A stretch of DNA of 26,166 nucleotides from a virus (IMGVR_UViG_3300012936_000143:1-26166); one strand, 5' to 3'; positions 13,697 through 21,947 are shown, numbered from the stretch's first letter. Numbers and translations: made by a program. Notes: a model not told the origin generated them from the letters alone.

Positions 13697-15160
13697 TTAA
13701 GCTGAATTTTTGAAAACAAGGAGTACCTGTTCATCCCCGACAGTAAAGTTTTGACCCACCTCAGTCGGATATGCTTTTATTCCCTCAGAGTCCCCTTTCA
13801 TTGGGTACTCTTCTTCAACAATAGTTACTTGGGCTGTTTCAATGTTTGAACCCATGTCTCCATCATCTGTTCCTGAGTCTTTTGAGTAGTCTTCATCCAC
13901 TCCCATGCAACTGTCGCAGTTTTCATCGAAGCCTCCGCAAACGCTGCATGTATTTTCTGCATCAAATCCATAGTCTATTCCTTTTAGTTGACCCATAGAA
14001 GCCATAGCCATTAGGCCCATTTTAGCTTCCTCTTGCATTTCCATATAAGTTTTAAGTCCATGCCACCGCACAACATCTGCAGGGGCCACATATTCTCCCT
14101 CAGAGAGTGCCGCTGGGATATCATCCCTTACGTTGCTTGCAGTAGACCCTAGTGGGATTGGGTTACCAGATACTGGGTCAATCCCTGTTATTACATCGGG
14201 TGTCATAAGCCCCATTGCAATACCACCATGGTTCATACTGATAGGGTCTGGTATTTCTTGATACCCTTCCTTAGATGAAGCCACTGCTACACTATCAACT
14301 TTAGCTGGTTTTTTCGTATCTGCTTCAGGGAGTGCGTCTGCTTTAGCTGGTAGCTTATCACTTTGTAATCTGCGTCTATCAGCAAGCTCTTGCGGTGTAG
14401 AGATAATCTCTTCAGTCTGTTTTAATGCAGCTTCAGAAACTGGCTTACGGGTTTCTTTATCACTAACACCTTGGGCCTCTTCTATCCGCTTTTGTTCGAC
14501 AGGTTTTGCTATCTCTTCGACAGATTGATCCTGTTGTGCAATCGCGTCTTGTTTTTCACTTTCAACACGATCTGAGTACCCTTGAATTGATCTTAGAAAC
14601 TCTCGTCTACGTTTTCGGCCCCCTTCATCTGGCTGACCACCTCTTCGGAATGTTTGAACTGTCATGTCTTCCTCTTCTGGAAAAGTTATTTTTACGTTGT
14701 GAGAGAAGGTAGTATCGGTAACAGGCTCTTGACCTTCGTACCCTTTAGTAAATGTATGCTTCCCGATTACTAACGGGTCTGGACCATCAAAATCTGTCCC
14801 TCGCGCAGTTGTGGTCTTTTTATTCTGAAAGAAGGTACGACCTTCAGTAATATCATCACCTAGAGAAATTAAATCAGCAAATTCTGCTATACCTTCGTAA
14901 AGTTCATCCTCAGTAATTGGTATGTTATCAATACTTCCATGAATCTGAACTGGCTCAAATTCTTCTTGTGTAAGTACTGAGTTTACATCATTTCCAAATC
15001 TATCTGATGCAAGCCTATTTAATATGACAGAGCGAATAGCATCACGCCCTTTAACACCCTCATTACGAGCCTCTGCCCAAACTACCTTTTCAATCTTTTC
15101 GATATCGTCATAAGGTAGCGAAATAAATGGGCGTGGCTGTGGACGCGGTGAGCTATCCAT
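13697..15160 (-). CDS. Virion-module protein with SleB-type cell-wall hydrolase domain
   Basis: From ATG 15160 the protein has 487 aa. Residues 18-142 match the SleB/cell wall hydrolase 2 domain: VVWAEARNEGVKGRDAIRSV contains the expected catalytic Glu30, followed by ILNRL and later FFQNKK and IGKHTFTKGY. Such enzymes are muramidases or lytic transglycosylases. The middle is Glu/Lys-rich and disordered. Near 310-390 there is a stretch I recall from marine podovirus virion proteins (DDIPAALSEGEYVAPADVVR, then HGLKTYMEM). Four Cys at about 405, 408, 415 and 418 (CxxC-x6-CxxC) could hold zinc. In-frame starts at 15229 (ATG) and 15259 (TTG) would add a hydrophobic leader, but only 15160 has a purine-rich GGGGG six bases upstream. 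Likely role: opening the wall during DNA entry. Confidence 0.72.
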   Translation of the reverse strand: MDSSPRPQPRPFISLPYDDIEKIEKVVWAEARNEGVKGRDAIRSVILNRLASDRFGNDVNSVLTQEEFEPVQIHGSIDNIPITEDELYEGIAEFADLISLGDDITEGRTFFQNKKTTTARGTDFDGPDPLVIGKHTFTKGYEGQEPVTDTTFSHNVKITFPEEEDMTVQTFRRGGQPDEGGRKRRREFLRSIQGYSDRVESEKQDAIAQQDQSVEEIAKPVEQKRIEEAQGVSDKETRKPVSEAALKQTEEIISTPQELADRRRLQSDKLPAKADALPEADTKKPAKVDSVAVASSKEGYQEIPDPISMNHGGIAMGLMTPDVITGIDPVSGNPIPLGSTASNVRDDIPAALSEGEYVAPADVVRWHGLKTYMEMQEEAKMGLMAMASMGQLKGIDYGFDAENTCSVCGGFDENCDSCMGVDEDYSKDSGTDDGDMGSNIETAQVTIVEEEYPMKGDSEGIKAYPTEVGQNFTVGDEQVLLVFKNSA

Positions 15161-15213
15161 ATTATACCCCCAAACTGTTGTGCAGTAAACAAGGGGAATA
15201 ACAGCAATACATT

Positions 15214-15900
15214 TTAGCACTTTCTCCATGTGTGTATAGGCGGCAATCCTATTTCCCAATCATTAGCGTTTTTCAAAATGCACATTATGTCTGTCGCTAT
15301 TGAGTAGCGTGGACTAGAGCTTTGACTTATCCCTGTCCTGTGGGCAGTCTTAGAGGGGAAAATTAGAATTAAATCGTCTTCTACTTTTATAGGAAGCTCT
15401 GCAGAACTCAGTTGAGAACCACTTTTAACCACACCCTTTTTATATTGCTCTTCTCTAAATAGCCCCGTTATAATTTCATTTTGGTGGTTGTCTGTTGCTA
15501 CATAAAAGTCACCAGATTGTTCTGGAACAGATGGGTAGTAGACAACGCTTATGTGAGATTGCTCGTGCCTATGGTGGGCAATCATTTTATCTTGGACTTG
15601 TTTGGTGGCCCAAGAACGTGTGTAGTAATAGTCGAATAAGTGTTCATTGATTTGGAGTCCTGAGATATACTCTCTGACTTGCTCACCAATGATGCCAAAT
15701 AAACGTAAATAAGTAGGATGATTGTGAAGCTCATGGAAACCATGCACATCACCTGTCCAAGTACTTTCGCTATTACTTCTATCGACTTTTGTAAAAGATT
15801 CATCAATCTGATCTATAATTAATTGACGCTCTTCTACTGTTAAACCTGCCTTTGCCGCATATACGGAAACTGGCAAATAATTAAAAAACCGCCCCTTCAT
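15214..15900 (-). CDS. Putative 2OG-Fe(II) oxygenase
   Basis: A 228-aa protein with the signature of phage/marine 2-oxoglutarate and Fe(II)-dependent oxygenases. SWATK (Trp97) precedes HHRHEQSHISVVYYP, with an HxH pair (His110, His112), then GDFYV. The distal block LILIFPSKTAHRTG has His187, followed by PRYSIATDI with Arg198 to bind 2-oxoglutarate. The family couples decarboxylation of 2-oxoglutarate to hydroxylation of a substrate, unknown here. Placement inside the head operon, overlapping the 72-aa gene by 4 bases, suggests a capsid-linked or late-infection target, perhaps modification of a virion protein. It shares no visible similarity with the second oxygenase at 22002-22676 beyond the general fold. 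Confidence 0.75.
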   Translation of the reverse strand: MKGRFFNYLPVSVYAAKAGLTVEERQLIIDQIDESFTKVDRSNSESTWTGDVHGFHELHNHPTYLRLFGIIGEQVREYISGLQINEHLFDYYYTRSWATKQVQDKMIAHHRHEQSHISVVYYPSVPEQSGDFYVATDNHQNEIITGLFREEQYKKGVVKSGSQLSSAELPIKVEDDLILIFPSKTAHRTGISQSSSPRYSIATDIMCILKNANDWEIGLPPIHTWRKC

Positions 15901-16115
15901 TCTTCTGCAGCCGACAATATTTCTTCGCGTAAATGTTGAAATCTGCGAAGCTCTGCCAAGGCCCCTTGAGCTTTAGGAACACGCTCTGGGTCTTCTGCGT
16001 ATTCTAGTAGGTTACGGTAGACTTCGATCTTATGTTCTATAAGACGTTGAAGTCGATCATACATTTCTCTGTCGTTAACTAATAACAACAAATAACGCGC
16101 AAGTTCACGGTCCAT
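15897..16115 (-). CDS. Small helical protein next to portal (unknown)
   Basis: A 72-aa, highly charged, helical protein (MDRELARYLLLLVNDREMYD at the start; ELRRFQHLREEILSAAEE at the end) with heptad-like Leu spacing. It begins 3 bases after the portal stop and overlaps the oxygenase start by 4 bases. Small helical proteins in this slot are common in phages of this type, so a portal-associated or assembly role is possible. No motif supports anything more specific. Confidence 0.65.
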   Translation of the reverse strand: MDRELARYLLLLVNDREMYDRLQRLIEHKIEVYRNLLEYAEDPERVPKAQGALAELRRFQHLREEILSAAEE

Positions 16116-16117
16116 TA

Positions 16118-18223
16118 TTATCCTTGTGGTGGTTGTACAGGTGGACCTGCCTGTGGTTCAGGCTGTCCCCCATTATTTCCCCCACCCGTTCCAGTGAAAC
16201 CCTGTTCATCTGGCGTTGGTGCCGTTCCCCCTTGTGGCGGTCCCATTGGACCTTGTGCTTGTTGTGGCTGTTGTGGAGCATTAGGGTCTTCGCCCATCAT
16301 TTTCTGCATTTCAGCCATCATTTTTGCTTGTAGCTGCGCTTCCCTAGCATCATTCAAGATTAGGTCTTCATCTAAGTCCATAGATGCAGCTAATTCTCTT
16401 AGGATGTAGTCGTAGCGTACAAATGGTGCCATCATCTGATTAGATGAAAGCTGCATAAACTGTAGTAATCTCTGGGAACGTATTTCATTACGCATCAAAG
16501 ACTCTGTACCTTTAGAAACAACTTCTAAATCGCCTAGCAAATCCTTAGAAAAACGAAACTGCATATTAAAGGCGAACATGGAACGTCCTAGAGGTCCCAA
16601 TAGGTAATCATCGATATTTTTTACGACACTTTTGATATTTTGCGCTGCAGCCCCTAATAACATGGACATGCCTGACGCTGTGCGTCCTGTACTCATAATG
16701 CCCGTAGAGCCGTGAGCATATGAGGGCATGCCCGTACTTTCATCAGCCAATTGACGGGCCTTATCGAACATCATTATTAACTCATTGGAAACATTGGGGA
16801 ATTTGGTGCCAAAGATGCTCTGGCCTGGGCTACCCTGCTGTCTCCTAAACACTCGGCCTGGGTATATATCCATTGATTGGCCTGGGACTAAATTAGTTTC
16901 ATCTACTTCTATTAATAGGTTACCAGACAGTGCAGCATTATCTACGCTCATACGCATAAAGCCATTCATCAGCATTTGAGTGTCTGCCATATTTTCTGCG
17001 ATACCTACCCCAAAGAAGCTATAAGGATTAGATTCATAAGGTGCCGCATGGTATGGAATACGGGCTGGAACAAATGGGTTTATAACAAGTCTAAGTGTCT
17101 GTCCGTTGCATACCCAAGCATTAACTTGGACTTGATCTTGGTCAGAAAACTCTGAAGGAAATTCGATGCCAGCTTGTTCAGCTATTTCAGAATCCATCAT
17201 ACCCCAGAACTCTAAAATTTCAAAGCGTTCTGTAGGACCTGCATTACTTACATTAACATTATCTTCTAGTACTGTTTCCCAATACTCAGGTGTATAATTA
17301 GGACCTAAAGCAATTGCTTCCTCAACGCTTTCTTCTCTAAACATTGGGCGGTTCTTAAGACCACGCAACTGTGTTCTACTCATACGATGCCGCTGGATAA
17401 TATATTCAGCTTCTGACATTGAGCGAGACTCTGGGTCAGGATAGAAGTCCCAAACGCTACAGTGTTCGATCTTAGCTATGGTTTCAAATACTGGCTCGTA
17501 CTCTCCATCCTCATTCCATTTGGGATATTCTTTGTCCTGTGCAAAAGGCCCCTTACAAACGCCTGTACCAAACAATGCCATTTCGAAAGCAATGGACCGT
17601 AGGTGTTTAGATGCCTCTGACTCTTCTAGCTGGTCATGGATTAACTTTTCCATTTTCTTTGCAGCTAGTTTTGTTGGCTCCCATACAAGAGCGCCTAACT
17701 GTCCAGACGCACCCTCGTTAAGTTCATCCTCTACCTCTTCTAATAAATCTGCATACGGACCAGTTTTTACAAGCTCTACCCGTTTGGCGGTTGAAGTAGA
17801 CTTTTTATCTTCTGGCTCTTCCTGTGTTTTAACGTGTACTGCATCAGCGGCACCAGATGATATTTGGGTTGGCTGTATGCCTATAGGGAACTTACCACCA
17901 GCAAACAAAATATCCGAAATCTGAGCGAATGCAGCAAGAACTTTTGTTTTGGTTATCTTTATAAATGCTCTGGACTTTTCTTTATCCGTAAATGCAACAT
18001 CAGGCCCGTATATTCCACGATAGTTTCTGTAGTTAAGAAGCCAACGCTCTTCATCCTCGTGTCGAGCATCTTTAGCTCTTTTATATCTGTTTGTTACCCA
18101 TGCAACTAAATCAGATAGCTCTCTGTTTTCTTGTTGGACGTTATCACCCTCTGCAGCAAAACTCATTGGTGTAGTTGCGTCAGAATCTAGGTTTAAATCG
18201 TCTGGGGGTGAAACTAAGGCCAT
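16118..18223 (-). CDS. Portal protein
   Basis: A 701-aa protein, in the upper size range typical of podovirus-type portals. The N-terminal part (ELSDLVAWVTNRYKRAKDAR, then RWLLNYRNYRGIYG, about 35-73) and the clip/stem region with YHAAPYESNPYSFFGVGIAE (about 394-413) and MADTQMLMNGFMRMSVDNAA match portal signatures I know. The C-terminal 65 residues are low-complexity, Gln/Pro/Gly-rich, after a Met-rich helix. The dodecameric portal sits at one capsid vertex, is the docking site of the terminase motor during packaging and later joins the adaptor. The gene lies between terminase (3-base gap) and the late operon, the conventional order. Confidence 0.9.
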   Translation of the reverse strand: MALVSPPDDLNLDSDATTPMSFAAEGDNVQQENRELSDLVAWVTNRYKRAKDARHEDEERWLLNYRNYRGIYGPDVAFTDKEKSRAFIKITKTKVLAAFAQISDILFAGGKFPIGIQPTQISSGAADAVHVKTQEEPEDKKSTSTAKRVELVKTGPYADLLEEVEDELNEGASGQLGALVWEPTKLAAKKMEKLIHDQLEESEASKHLRSIAFEMALFGTGVCKGPFAQDKEYPKWNEDGEYEPVFETIAKIEHCSVWDFYPDPESRSMSEAEYIIQRHRMSRTQLRGLKNRPMFREESVEEAIALGPNYTPEYWETVLEDNVNVSNAGPTERFEILEFWGMMDSEIAEQAGIEFPSEFSDQDQVQVNAWVCNGQTLRLVINPFVPARIPYHAAPYESNPYSFFGVGIAENMADTQMLMNGFMRMSVDNAALSGNLLIEVDETNLVPGQSMDIYPGRVFRRQQGSPGQSIFGTKFPNVSNELIMMFDKARQLADESTGMPSYAHGSTGIMSTGRTASGMSMLLGAAAQNIKSVVKNIDDYLLGPLGRSMFAFNMQFRFSKDLLGDLEVVSKGTESLMRNEIRSQRLLQFMQLSSNQMMAPFVRYDYILRELAASMDLDEDLILNDAREAQLQAKMMAEMQKMMGEDPNAPQQPQQAQGPMGPPQGGTAPTPDEQGFTGTGGGNNGGQPEPQAGPPVQPPQG

Positions 18224-18226
18224 ATA

Positions 18227-20092
18227 TTAGTATCCAAAAATATTGTCGCTAGGCTGGAAACCAGCATTAAAATCTGTACCCATTTCTTCGAAGATAGATT
18301 TTGACCTTGGGCGAGACATTACGGCATACCGTACAGAGTCATAAGCATGGTCATTTTTATATCTTGGGTCTATATCGTCACTCCCTTTCGGGTCTGAAGG
18401 AATGGTTGGTAAATCAGAAATTATTTGTCTGCAGGTATTAAAAAATTGAATTCCTGATAATCCTGTTTCTTGATCTACCTTCAATAATTCGTGCAGTCGG
18501 TTCTTACCTGCTATTCTTGAGCCAGCGCTTCTGTCGGAAGGTCTCCACCGACAACCCTGTGAAATCATTTCTTCTGCTATAGACGGTCCAATCTGGCCTC
18601 TTTGGTGCCAGCATGAGCTATCAAGCATTCCGTAGGAAATTCGTTCCCCGTATTCAGCATCTAGTACGGCTTTTGCAAGGTCCCTACCTGTGTGCTTACT
18701 TAGGTATAACTCCCTATAACATATCAAAGTCTCATACGCAGGGTCAATGGCGAACCAATGGACTGCACTAAAACTAGAGTACCCATAATCACAGCTTCTG
18801 AACCTTCTCCAATCGTGGGGGATATCGAAAGGCTCTACAACGTGATCTTTTTCCCTAAACTCTGAAAATGCTGCGCCATCAGCAACATTCCAATCTCCTT
18901 CAAGCAACTGTCTACGTTGCATTTCAGGTAGGGAAAGAAGGTTAGCCTCATATTGTCCATCTGCAGTAAGATAAGGATTATCTTTTAGTGATGCTGGTAT
19001 GAAGCGTCTATAAAAAAGAGGTTCCCCTGCTTTTGAATGACCTTCTGGGTAAACTAGTATGTCTCCTGTTTCTATATCAGTAGCTGCAAACTTCTGATTA
19101 GCTGGTGCAGGTTCAATAAATAACTTTCGAACCCATTGATGGCCTGGCCCCCCAGGATTAGTAGTAGCGCGGATAAAGATTGGTAACGAAGGATCAGTTG
19201 TTCTCAATCTTGAGCGCATATAATTGTACGCAAATGGAGTAGGATGCTGTGTTAATTCATCGAACCCCACATAACTAAAAGCCTGTCCCTGATATCGCAA
19301 AACATCTTGATCTCTTTCAAGATAAGTTAGCCATAATCTTGCACCAGAGGGGAATATCCATTGGCTTTTTCTTTCTTGCCATTTAGCCCCTTTAAATGCT
19401 TTGGGATATAGCTCTTGCGTCTTCCATACAATCTCTCTTAATTCATCAGTTGTTCTTCGAAGAATTAACCCGTTGAAGTTTGGGTTTGAGAAGTATCGCA
19501 TAGGGTCTGCGATTAGAGCTAGAGTCTTACCACCACCAGCCGCGCCCCCATATAGAACCTCTCGTTCACTTGCTGCTAAGAAATCTGTTTGGGGTCCTTG
19601 GTTAGGTCTGAATAAGACCTCTTCTTCTGTTTTAACAGGTGTAACAGAGAAGTCAAGCGTATCTGAAAAACTACTTTCTGTTTCTTCACTTTCCTGTTTT
19701 ATTTTCTTTTCGGCAATTGTTAAGCGTCTTCGCGCCTGTGCTAGGTTTTGCCGTAAAGCCTGTTCCTTTTTTGCCTCTTTGGTTTTAGGTTTTCGTTTTC
19801 GGTTCTGCTTATCTAATGTTTTAATTCTCTGCGTCTTTTCAGAACCCTGCCTATGTTCTTTCCAAATTTTAGATAGCCCTTGGTGGGAAATTTTTCTTCC
19901 CACTTCCCTCGTGAGCCACTCTGCCGTTTGACGTAACGAGTGACCTTCATCCAGATATTCAAATGATTGTTCAATATAAGGAGTTACACTATCATCTGGT
20001 ACGAGAACTAAAGGATCGTCCTCACTTGGCTTATAACCATACGCAACTCTAGCTGTAGCGTTGGGTCTAGCCTTATTCTTCCATTTCGTCAT
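18227..20092 (-). CDS. terL: Terminase large subunit with N-terminal recombinase-like extension
   Basis: A 621-aa packaging motor. The ATPase part has Walker A GAAGGGKT (183-190), Walker B SYVGFDEL with Asp278-Glu279, and the coupling motif TTNPGG (310-315). The nuclease domain has Asp435 (SCDYG), Asp491 (MLDSS) and Asp581/Asp585 (DHAYDS). It cuts concatemeric DNA and pumps it through the portal. Residues 17-81 (VAYGYKP..., LVLVPDDSV, FEYLDEGHSLRQTAEWL) resemble the Recombinase domain of large serine recombinases, a DNA-binding helical domain. A Lys/Arg-rich helical linker (88-135) follows. So the N-terminus may add DNA recognition, part of which TerS usually gives. The start overlaps TerS by 20 nt. 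Confidence 0.93.
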   Translation of the reverse strand: MTKWKNKARPNATARVAYGYKPSEDDPLVLVPDDSVTPYIEQSFEYLDEGHSLRQTAEWLTREVGRKISHQGLSKIWKEHRQGSEKTQRIKTLDKQNRKRKPKTKEAKKEQALRQNLAQARRRLTIAEKKIKQESEETESSFSDTLDFSVTPVKTEEEVLFRPNQGPQTDFLAASEREVLYGGAAGGGKTLALIADPMRYFSNPNFNGLILRRTTDELREIVWKTQELYPKAFKGAKWQERKSQWIFPSGARLWLTYLERDQDVLRYQGQAFSYVGFDELTQHPTPFAYNYMRSRLRTTDPSLPIFIRATTNPGGPGHQWVRKLFIEPAPANQKFAATDIETGDILVYPEGHSKAGEPLFYRRFIPASLKDNPYLTADGQYEANLLSLPEMQRRQLLEGDWNVADGAAFSEFREKDHVVEPFDIPHDWRRFRSCDYGYSSFSAVHWFAIDPAYETLICYRELYLSKHTGRDLAKAVLDAEYGERISYGMLDSSCWHQRGQIGPSIAEEMISQGCRWRPSDRSAGSRIAGKNRLHELLKVDQETGLSGIQFFNTCRQIISDLPTIPSDPKGSDDIDPRYKNDHAYDSVRYAVMSRPRSKSIFEEMGTDFNAGFQPSDNIFGY

Positions 20093-20459
20093 TGGACACC
20101 TTTTTAGGCGGCATTATAAAAATACCACCTTCTGGACCCTTGACTTCAATCTGTTCTTTCTTGACCAGCCCTGTCCGATCAAGCACCTCTTTTGCTGCAG
20201 CTACGGCATTTCTAGCTCCCATCGATGATGGGTCTTCTAGTACACCTATAACTCCGAATGCAGCTTTGGGCGCATTCATAGCTAACAGCATCTGACTACG
20301 CTCAATAATTTCATCTTTAAGAGGATCAACTACTTCGCTGGTACGAGTATTATCAGAATACCCAGCTTGGCGCATTGCCTCACGCACATTACCTCTAGCA
20401 TTACCCACTAAGGCATCAAGAAACGATAGCTGTTTCTCAGTGTATGTCTTTGCTTCCAT
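20073..20459 (-). CDS. terS: Terminase small subunit (probable)
   Basis: A 128-aa protein from ATG 20459. The start is chosen because GAGG lies seven bases upstream; the longer frame to 20513 would add residues encoded within the preceding gene. It starts MEAKTYTEKQLSFLDALVGN and has a helix-turn-helix-like stretch (EAMRQAGYSDNTRTSEVV). It then has a helical oligomerisation region and ends EVLDRTGLVKKEQIEVKGPEGGIFIMPPK, a tail I know from phage terminase small subunits. It recognises the packaging site and stimulates TerL. It is translationally coupled to TerL (20-nt overlap). Because TerL has its own candidate DNA-binding domain, the division of recognition between them is open. Confidence 0.75.
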   Translation of the reverse strand: MEAKTYTEKQLSFLDALVGNARGNVREAMRQAGYSDNTRTSEVVDPLKDEIIERSQMLLAMNAPKAAFGVIGVLEDPSSMGARNAVAAAKEVLDRTGLVKKEQIEVKGPEGGIFIMPPKKVSNDEMEE

Positions 20460-20461
20460 CT

Positions 20462-20731
20462 TTACCTCAGATATACAAACGCCAAACCTACGGCACCTGT
20501 ACAAACCATCCAAAAAATTCTTTCTGCGAAAGCTATTTTCTGTTCTCTAGCCACACTTTGCTTTTCTTCCGCATCCATTCTTTCATCGAAACGCTTTATA
20601 GCTGTGTCTAGGTGGTCCATTCTCTTAAAGACGGATACCATACGCTCTTCCATACGGGCCATGGCAATAATAGCCTCTGACACCCTATCGATTTTTTCTT
20701 CCATACGGTCTAACCGATCTTCTACTGACAT
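20462..20731 (-). CDS. Coiled-coil protein with C-terminal membrane anchor (XhlA-like)
   Basis: An 89-aa protein. Residues 1-65 are a continuous heptad-like coiled coil (SVEDRLDRMEEKIDRVSEAI, then RMEERMVSVFKRMDHLDT). Residues about 70-88 are a transmembrane segment (ERIFWMVCTGAVGLAFVYL). This is the layout of XhlA/hemolysin-type phage membrane proteins, which work with holins in some phages. No holin is seen in the lysis block, so this is one candidate, though its place next to TerS is far from the endolysin. It could equally act in packaging or superinfection exclusion. Confidence 0.65.
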   Translation of the reverse strand: MSVEDRLDRMEEKIDRVSEAIIAMARMEERMVSVFKRMDHLDTAIKRFDERMDAEEKQSVAREQKIAFAERIFWMVCTGAVGLAFVYLR

Positions 20732-20735
20732 TTTC

Positions 20736-21209
20736 TTACCACTTGCCTTGATTAATACCTAGATAATAAAGTATGATGCCTAGTAGTCCGACACCCAGAC
20801 CCATTGCAGATACAGCAACGGTTGCTTCCAAGGCTTTGCGCTTAAATTCAGCTTTGGCGTACTCTGTTTTCCTCTTATGCTCTCGCATATTTCGAAGTGT
20901 ATCTTTGTACTCTCTAAGACCTGATGGACCGTAAACGAATTGAATTGTACTCTCTAATTCAGCCTTAAGTTCCATGGCCTTTCGTTTAGCACCAAAGGCT
21001 TGTGCGGCCCTCTCTTCTAAACTGCCACTAAATTTTTCAACAAAACTTGGATTATTTGCTCTTCTTTCGGCTTCGTTAATGTCAGCCCAAGCACCAGAAA
21101 ATTTTGTTAGTGCTTGCGTGGCATCCCTGCCAGCATTCACCAAAGTTTTAAATTGCGAAACAGCGGTACTCGCAACAGCGAGTGCGCTCAACGGTTCAAT
21201 CATAGCCAC
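20736..21209 (-). CDS. Helical protein with C-terminal membrane segment (unknown)
   Basis: A 157-aa protein. Residues 1-25 (MAMIEPLSALAVASTAVSQF) are Ala-rich and hydrophobic, followed by long charged helices (about 40-120, AERRANNPSFVEKFSGSLEE, then EYKDTLRNMREHKRKTEYAK). Near the end is a transmembrane stretch (VAVSAMGLGVGLLGIILYYL, about 130-150). It ends 5 bases ahead of the XhlA-like gene start, and both have C-terminal anchors, so they may act together. I know similar proteins as conserved hypotheticals next to terminase in marine phages. No function can be assigned. Confidence 0.65.
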   Translation of the reverse strand: MAMIEPLSALAVASTAVSQFKTLVNAGRDATQALTKFSGAWADINEAERRANNPSFVEKFSGSLEERAAQAFGAKRKAMELKAELESTIQFVYGPSGLREYKDTLRNMREHKRKTEYAKAEFKRKALEATVAVSAMGLGVGLLGIILYYLGINQGKW

Positions 21210-21232
21210 CCTCCCTGTGCAGCTAGATCAAC

Positions 21233-21382
21233 TTACTTTTTTGATCTTTTAGCCTTATTCTTTTTGGAGTTAGGCCAGCCAGCTTTCATATCCTTGTAAG
21301 CTTTGTCACTGACCGTAGATTTACTTTTAGGCCGACTAGTGCCAGCCTTTCTGCGCTTATTTATATTATTAACTAATGACAT
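21233..21382 (-). CDS. Small Lys/Arg-rich protein (unknown)
   Basis: A 49-aa basic protein (from ATG 21382, MSLVNNINKRRKAGTSRPKS), rich in Lys, Ser and Arg and ending in KKNKAKRSKK. A longer form from a TTG at 21421 would add 13 residues. Neither start has a good ribosome binding site. Such small basic proteins often bind nucleic acid, but composition alone does not prove it. It lies between conserved hypotheticals at a normal spacing. Confidence 0.5.
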   Translation of the reverse strand: MSLVNNINKRRKAGTSRPKSKSTVSDKAYKDMKAGWPNSKKNKAKRSKK

Positions 21383-21467
21383 GCGATACCGTTCATATAC
21401 GCCTTTACAGGTGGTAAGCAAAAGTAACTGCCCAGACTCCGAATAGAACCTATATTTGTGGGAATTT

Positions 21468-21758
21468 TTACCAATCCTTACACGCCCAATATTTGGCTTT
21501 CAGTTTGTTTTTAGCCGCCTCAGTATCGCAACCATGTCTCGCTCTAAAAGATTTACGAGCCGCTGCATTATTGGGACGGTTTCTCATTTCAGGGTCCCCA
21601 TACCGTACCAGAGCTATCTGGTCCCCCTGTTTCGCAAGAACAGCTTTAGCCTTTGGGCCATCAGGTGTCCTCTTAGGTTTATTAAACCCTGCGAATGTTT
21701 CTCCCCGATACTTAATACGTCCACTAGGTAGACGCTCTACATCTTTAGCTGTTGGCAT
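21468..21758 (-). CDS. Conserved phage protein with RARHxC...YWxCKxW end
   Basis: A 96-aa basic protein whose C-terminal third reads RKSFRARHGCDTE and then KAKYWACKDW. I recognise this ending from small conserved proteins of marine phages (possibly the family called DUF6321; not verified). His75, Cys77 and Cys93 could co-ordinate a metal, though a fourth ligand is unclear. The N-terminal part is rich in Lys and Arg, with motifs such as FAGFNKPKRTPDGPKAKAV. Nucleic-acid binding is a reasonable guess. Its ATG overlaps the end of the DUF1127 gene by 14 bases. Confidence 0.62.
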   Translation of the reverse strand: MPTAKDVERLPSGRIKYRGETFAGFNKPKRTPDGPKAKAVLAKQGDQIALVRYGDPEMRNRPNNAAARKSFRARHGCDTEAAKNKLKAKYWACKDW

Positions 21759-21918
21759 TATGTCTTTCTATCGCTTCTCTGATGGAGCCGCGACTTATGC
21801 CTAAATCTCTTAATTCTCTATCGGATAAAGAATGGAGAAGCATATAGTCTGCACGTTTCTGTTGGTATGCTGCAAATGACTTCATAATAGAAGTCGCATA
21901 TTCCATAATGTATTTCAT
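21745..21918 (-). CDS. DUF1127-family small protein
   Basis: A 57-aa protein, too short for usual ORF listings. It starts MKYIMEYATSIMKSFAAYQQ and ends with a textbook DUF1127 core: LHSLSDRELRDLGISRGSI, then REAIER. In bacteria, DUF1127 (YjiS-like) proteins are small regulators linked to phosphate, lipid or stress responses, acting with RNA or other proteins in the few cases studied. A perfect AGGAGG sits six bases before the ATG, but it lies inside a predicted stem-loop at 21927-21947. An extended -10 promoter (21952-21960) lies about 34 bases upstream. It probably heads the operon leading to TerS/TerL, which is unusual for a phage. Confidence 0.85.
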   Translation of the reverse strand: MKYIMEYATSIMKSFAAYQQKRADYMLLHSLSDRELRDLGISRGSIREAIERHNANS

Positions 21919-21926
21919 TATAACCT

Positions 21927-21947
21927 CCTGTAAGTGGTATGTACAGG
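21927..21947 (-). promoter_or_regulatory. Stem-loop sequestering the DUF1127 ribosome binding site
   Basis: Minus strand CCTGTA (21947-21942), a nine-base loop, TACAGG (21932-21927). The 3' arm runs into AGGAGG at 21929-21924, and two more G-C pairs can form past a mismatch with the flanking CCC. The transcript from the promoter above would start almost at this hairpin. It would hide the ribosome site unless something opens it. Confidence 0.55.

Noticed and set aside
17478-17924. Plus-strand frame of 148 codons opposite the portal gene
   Set aside because: Antisense to a confident portal gene; Ser-rich low-complexity translation typical of a shadow.
19401-19931. Plus-strand frame of 176 codons opposite TerL
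   Set aside because: Lies across the Walker A region and N-terminal extension of a clearly coding minus-strand gene; no motifs of its own.
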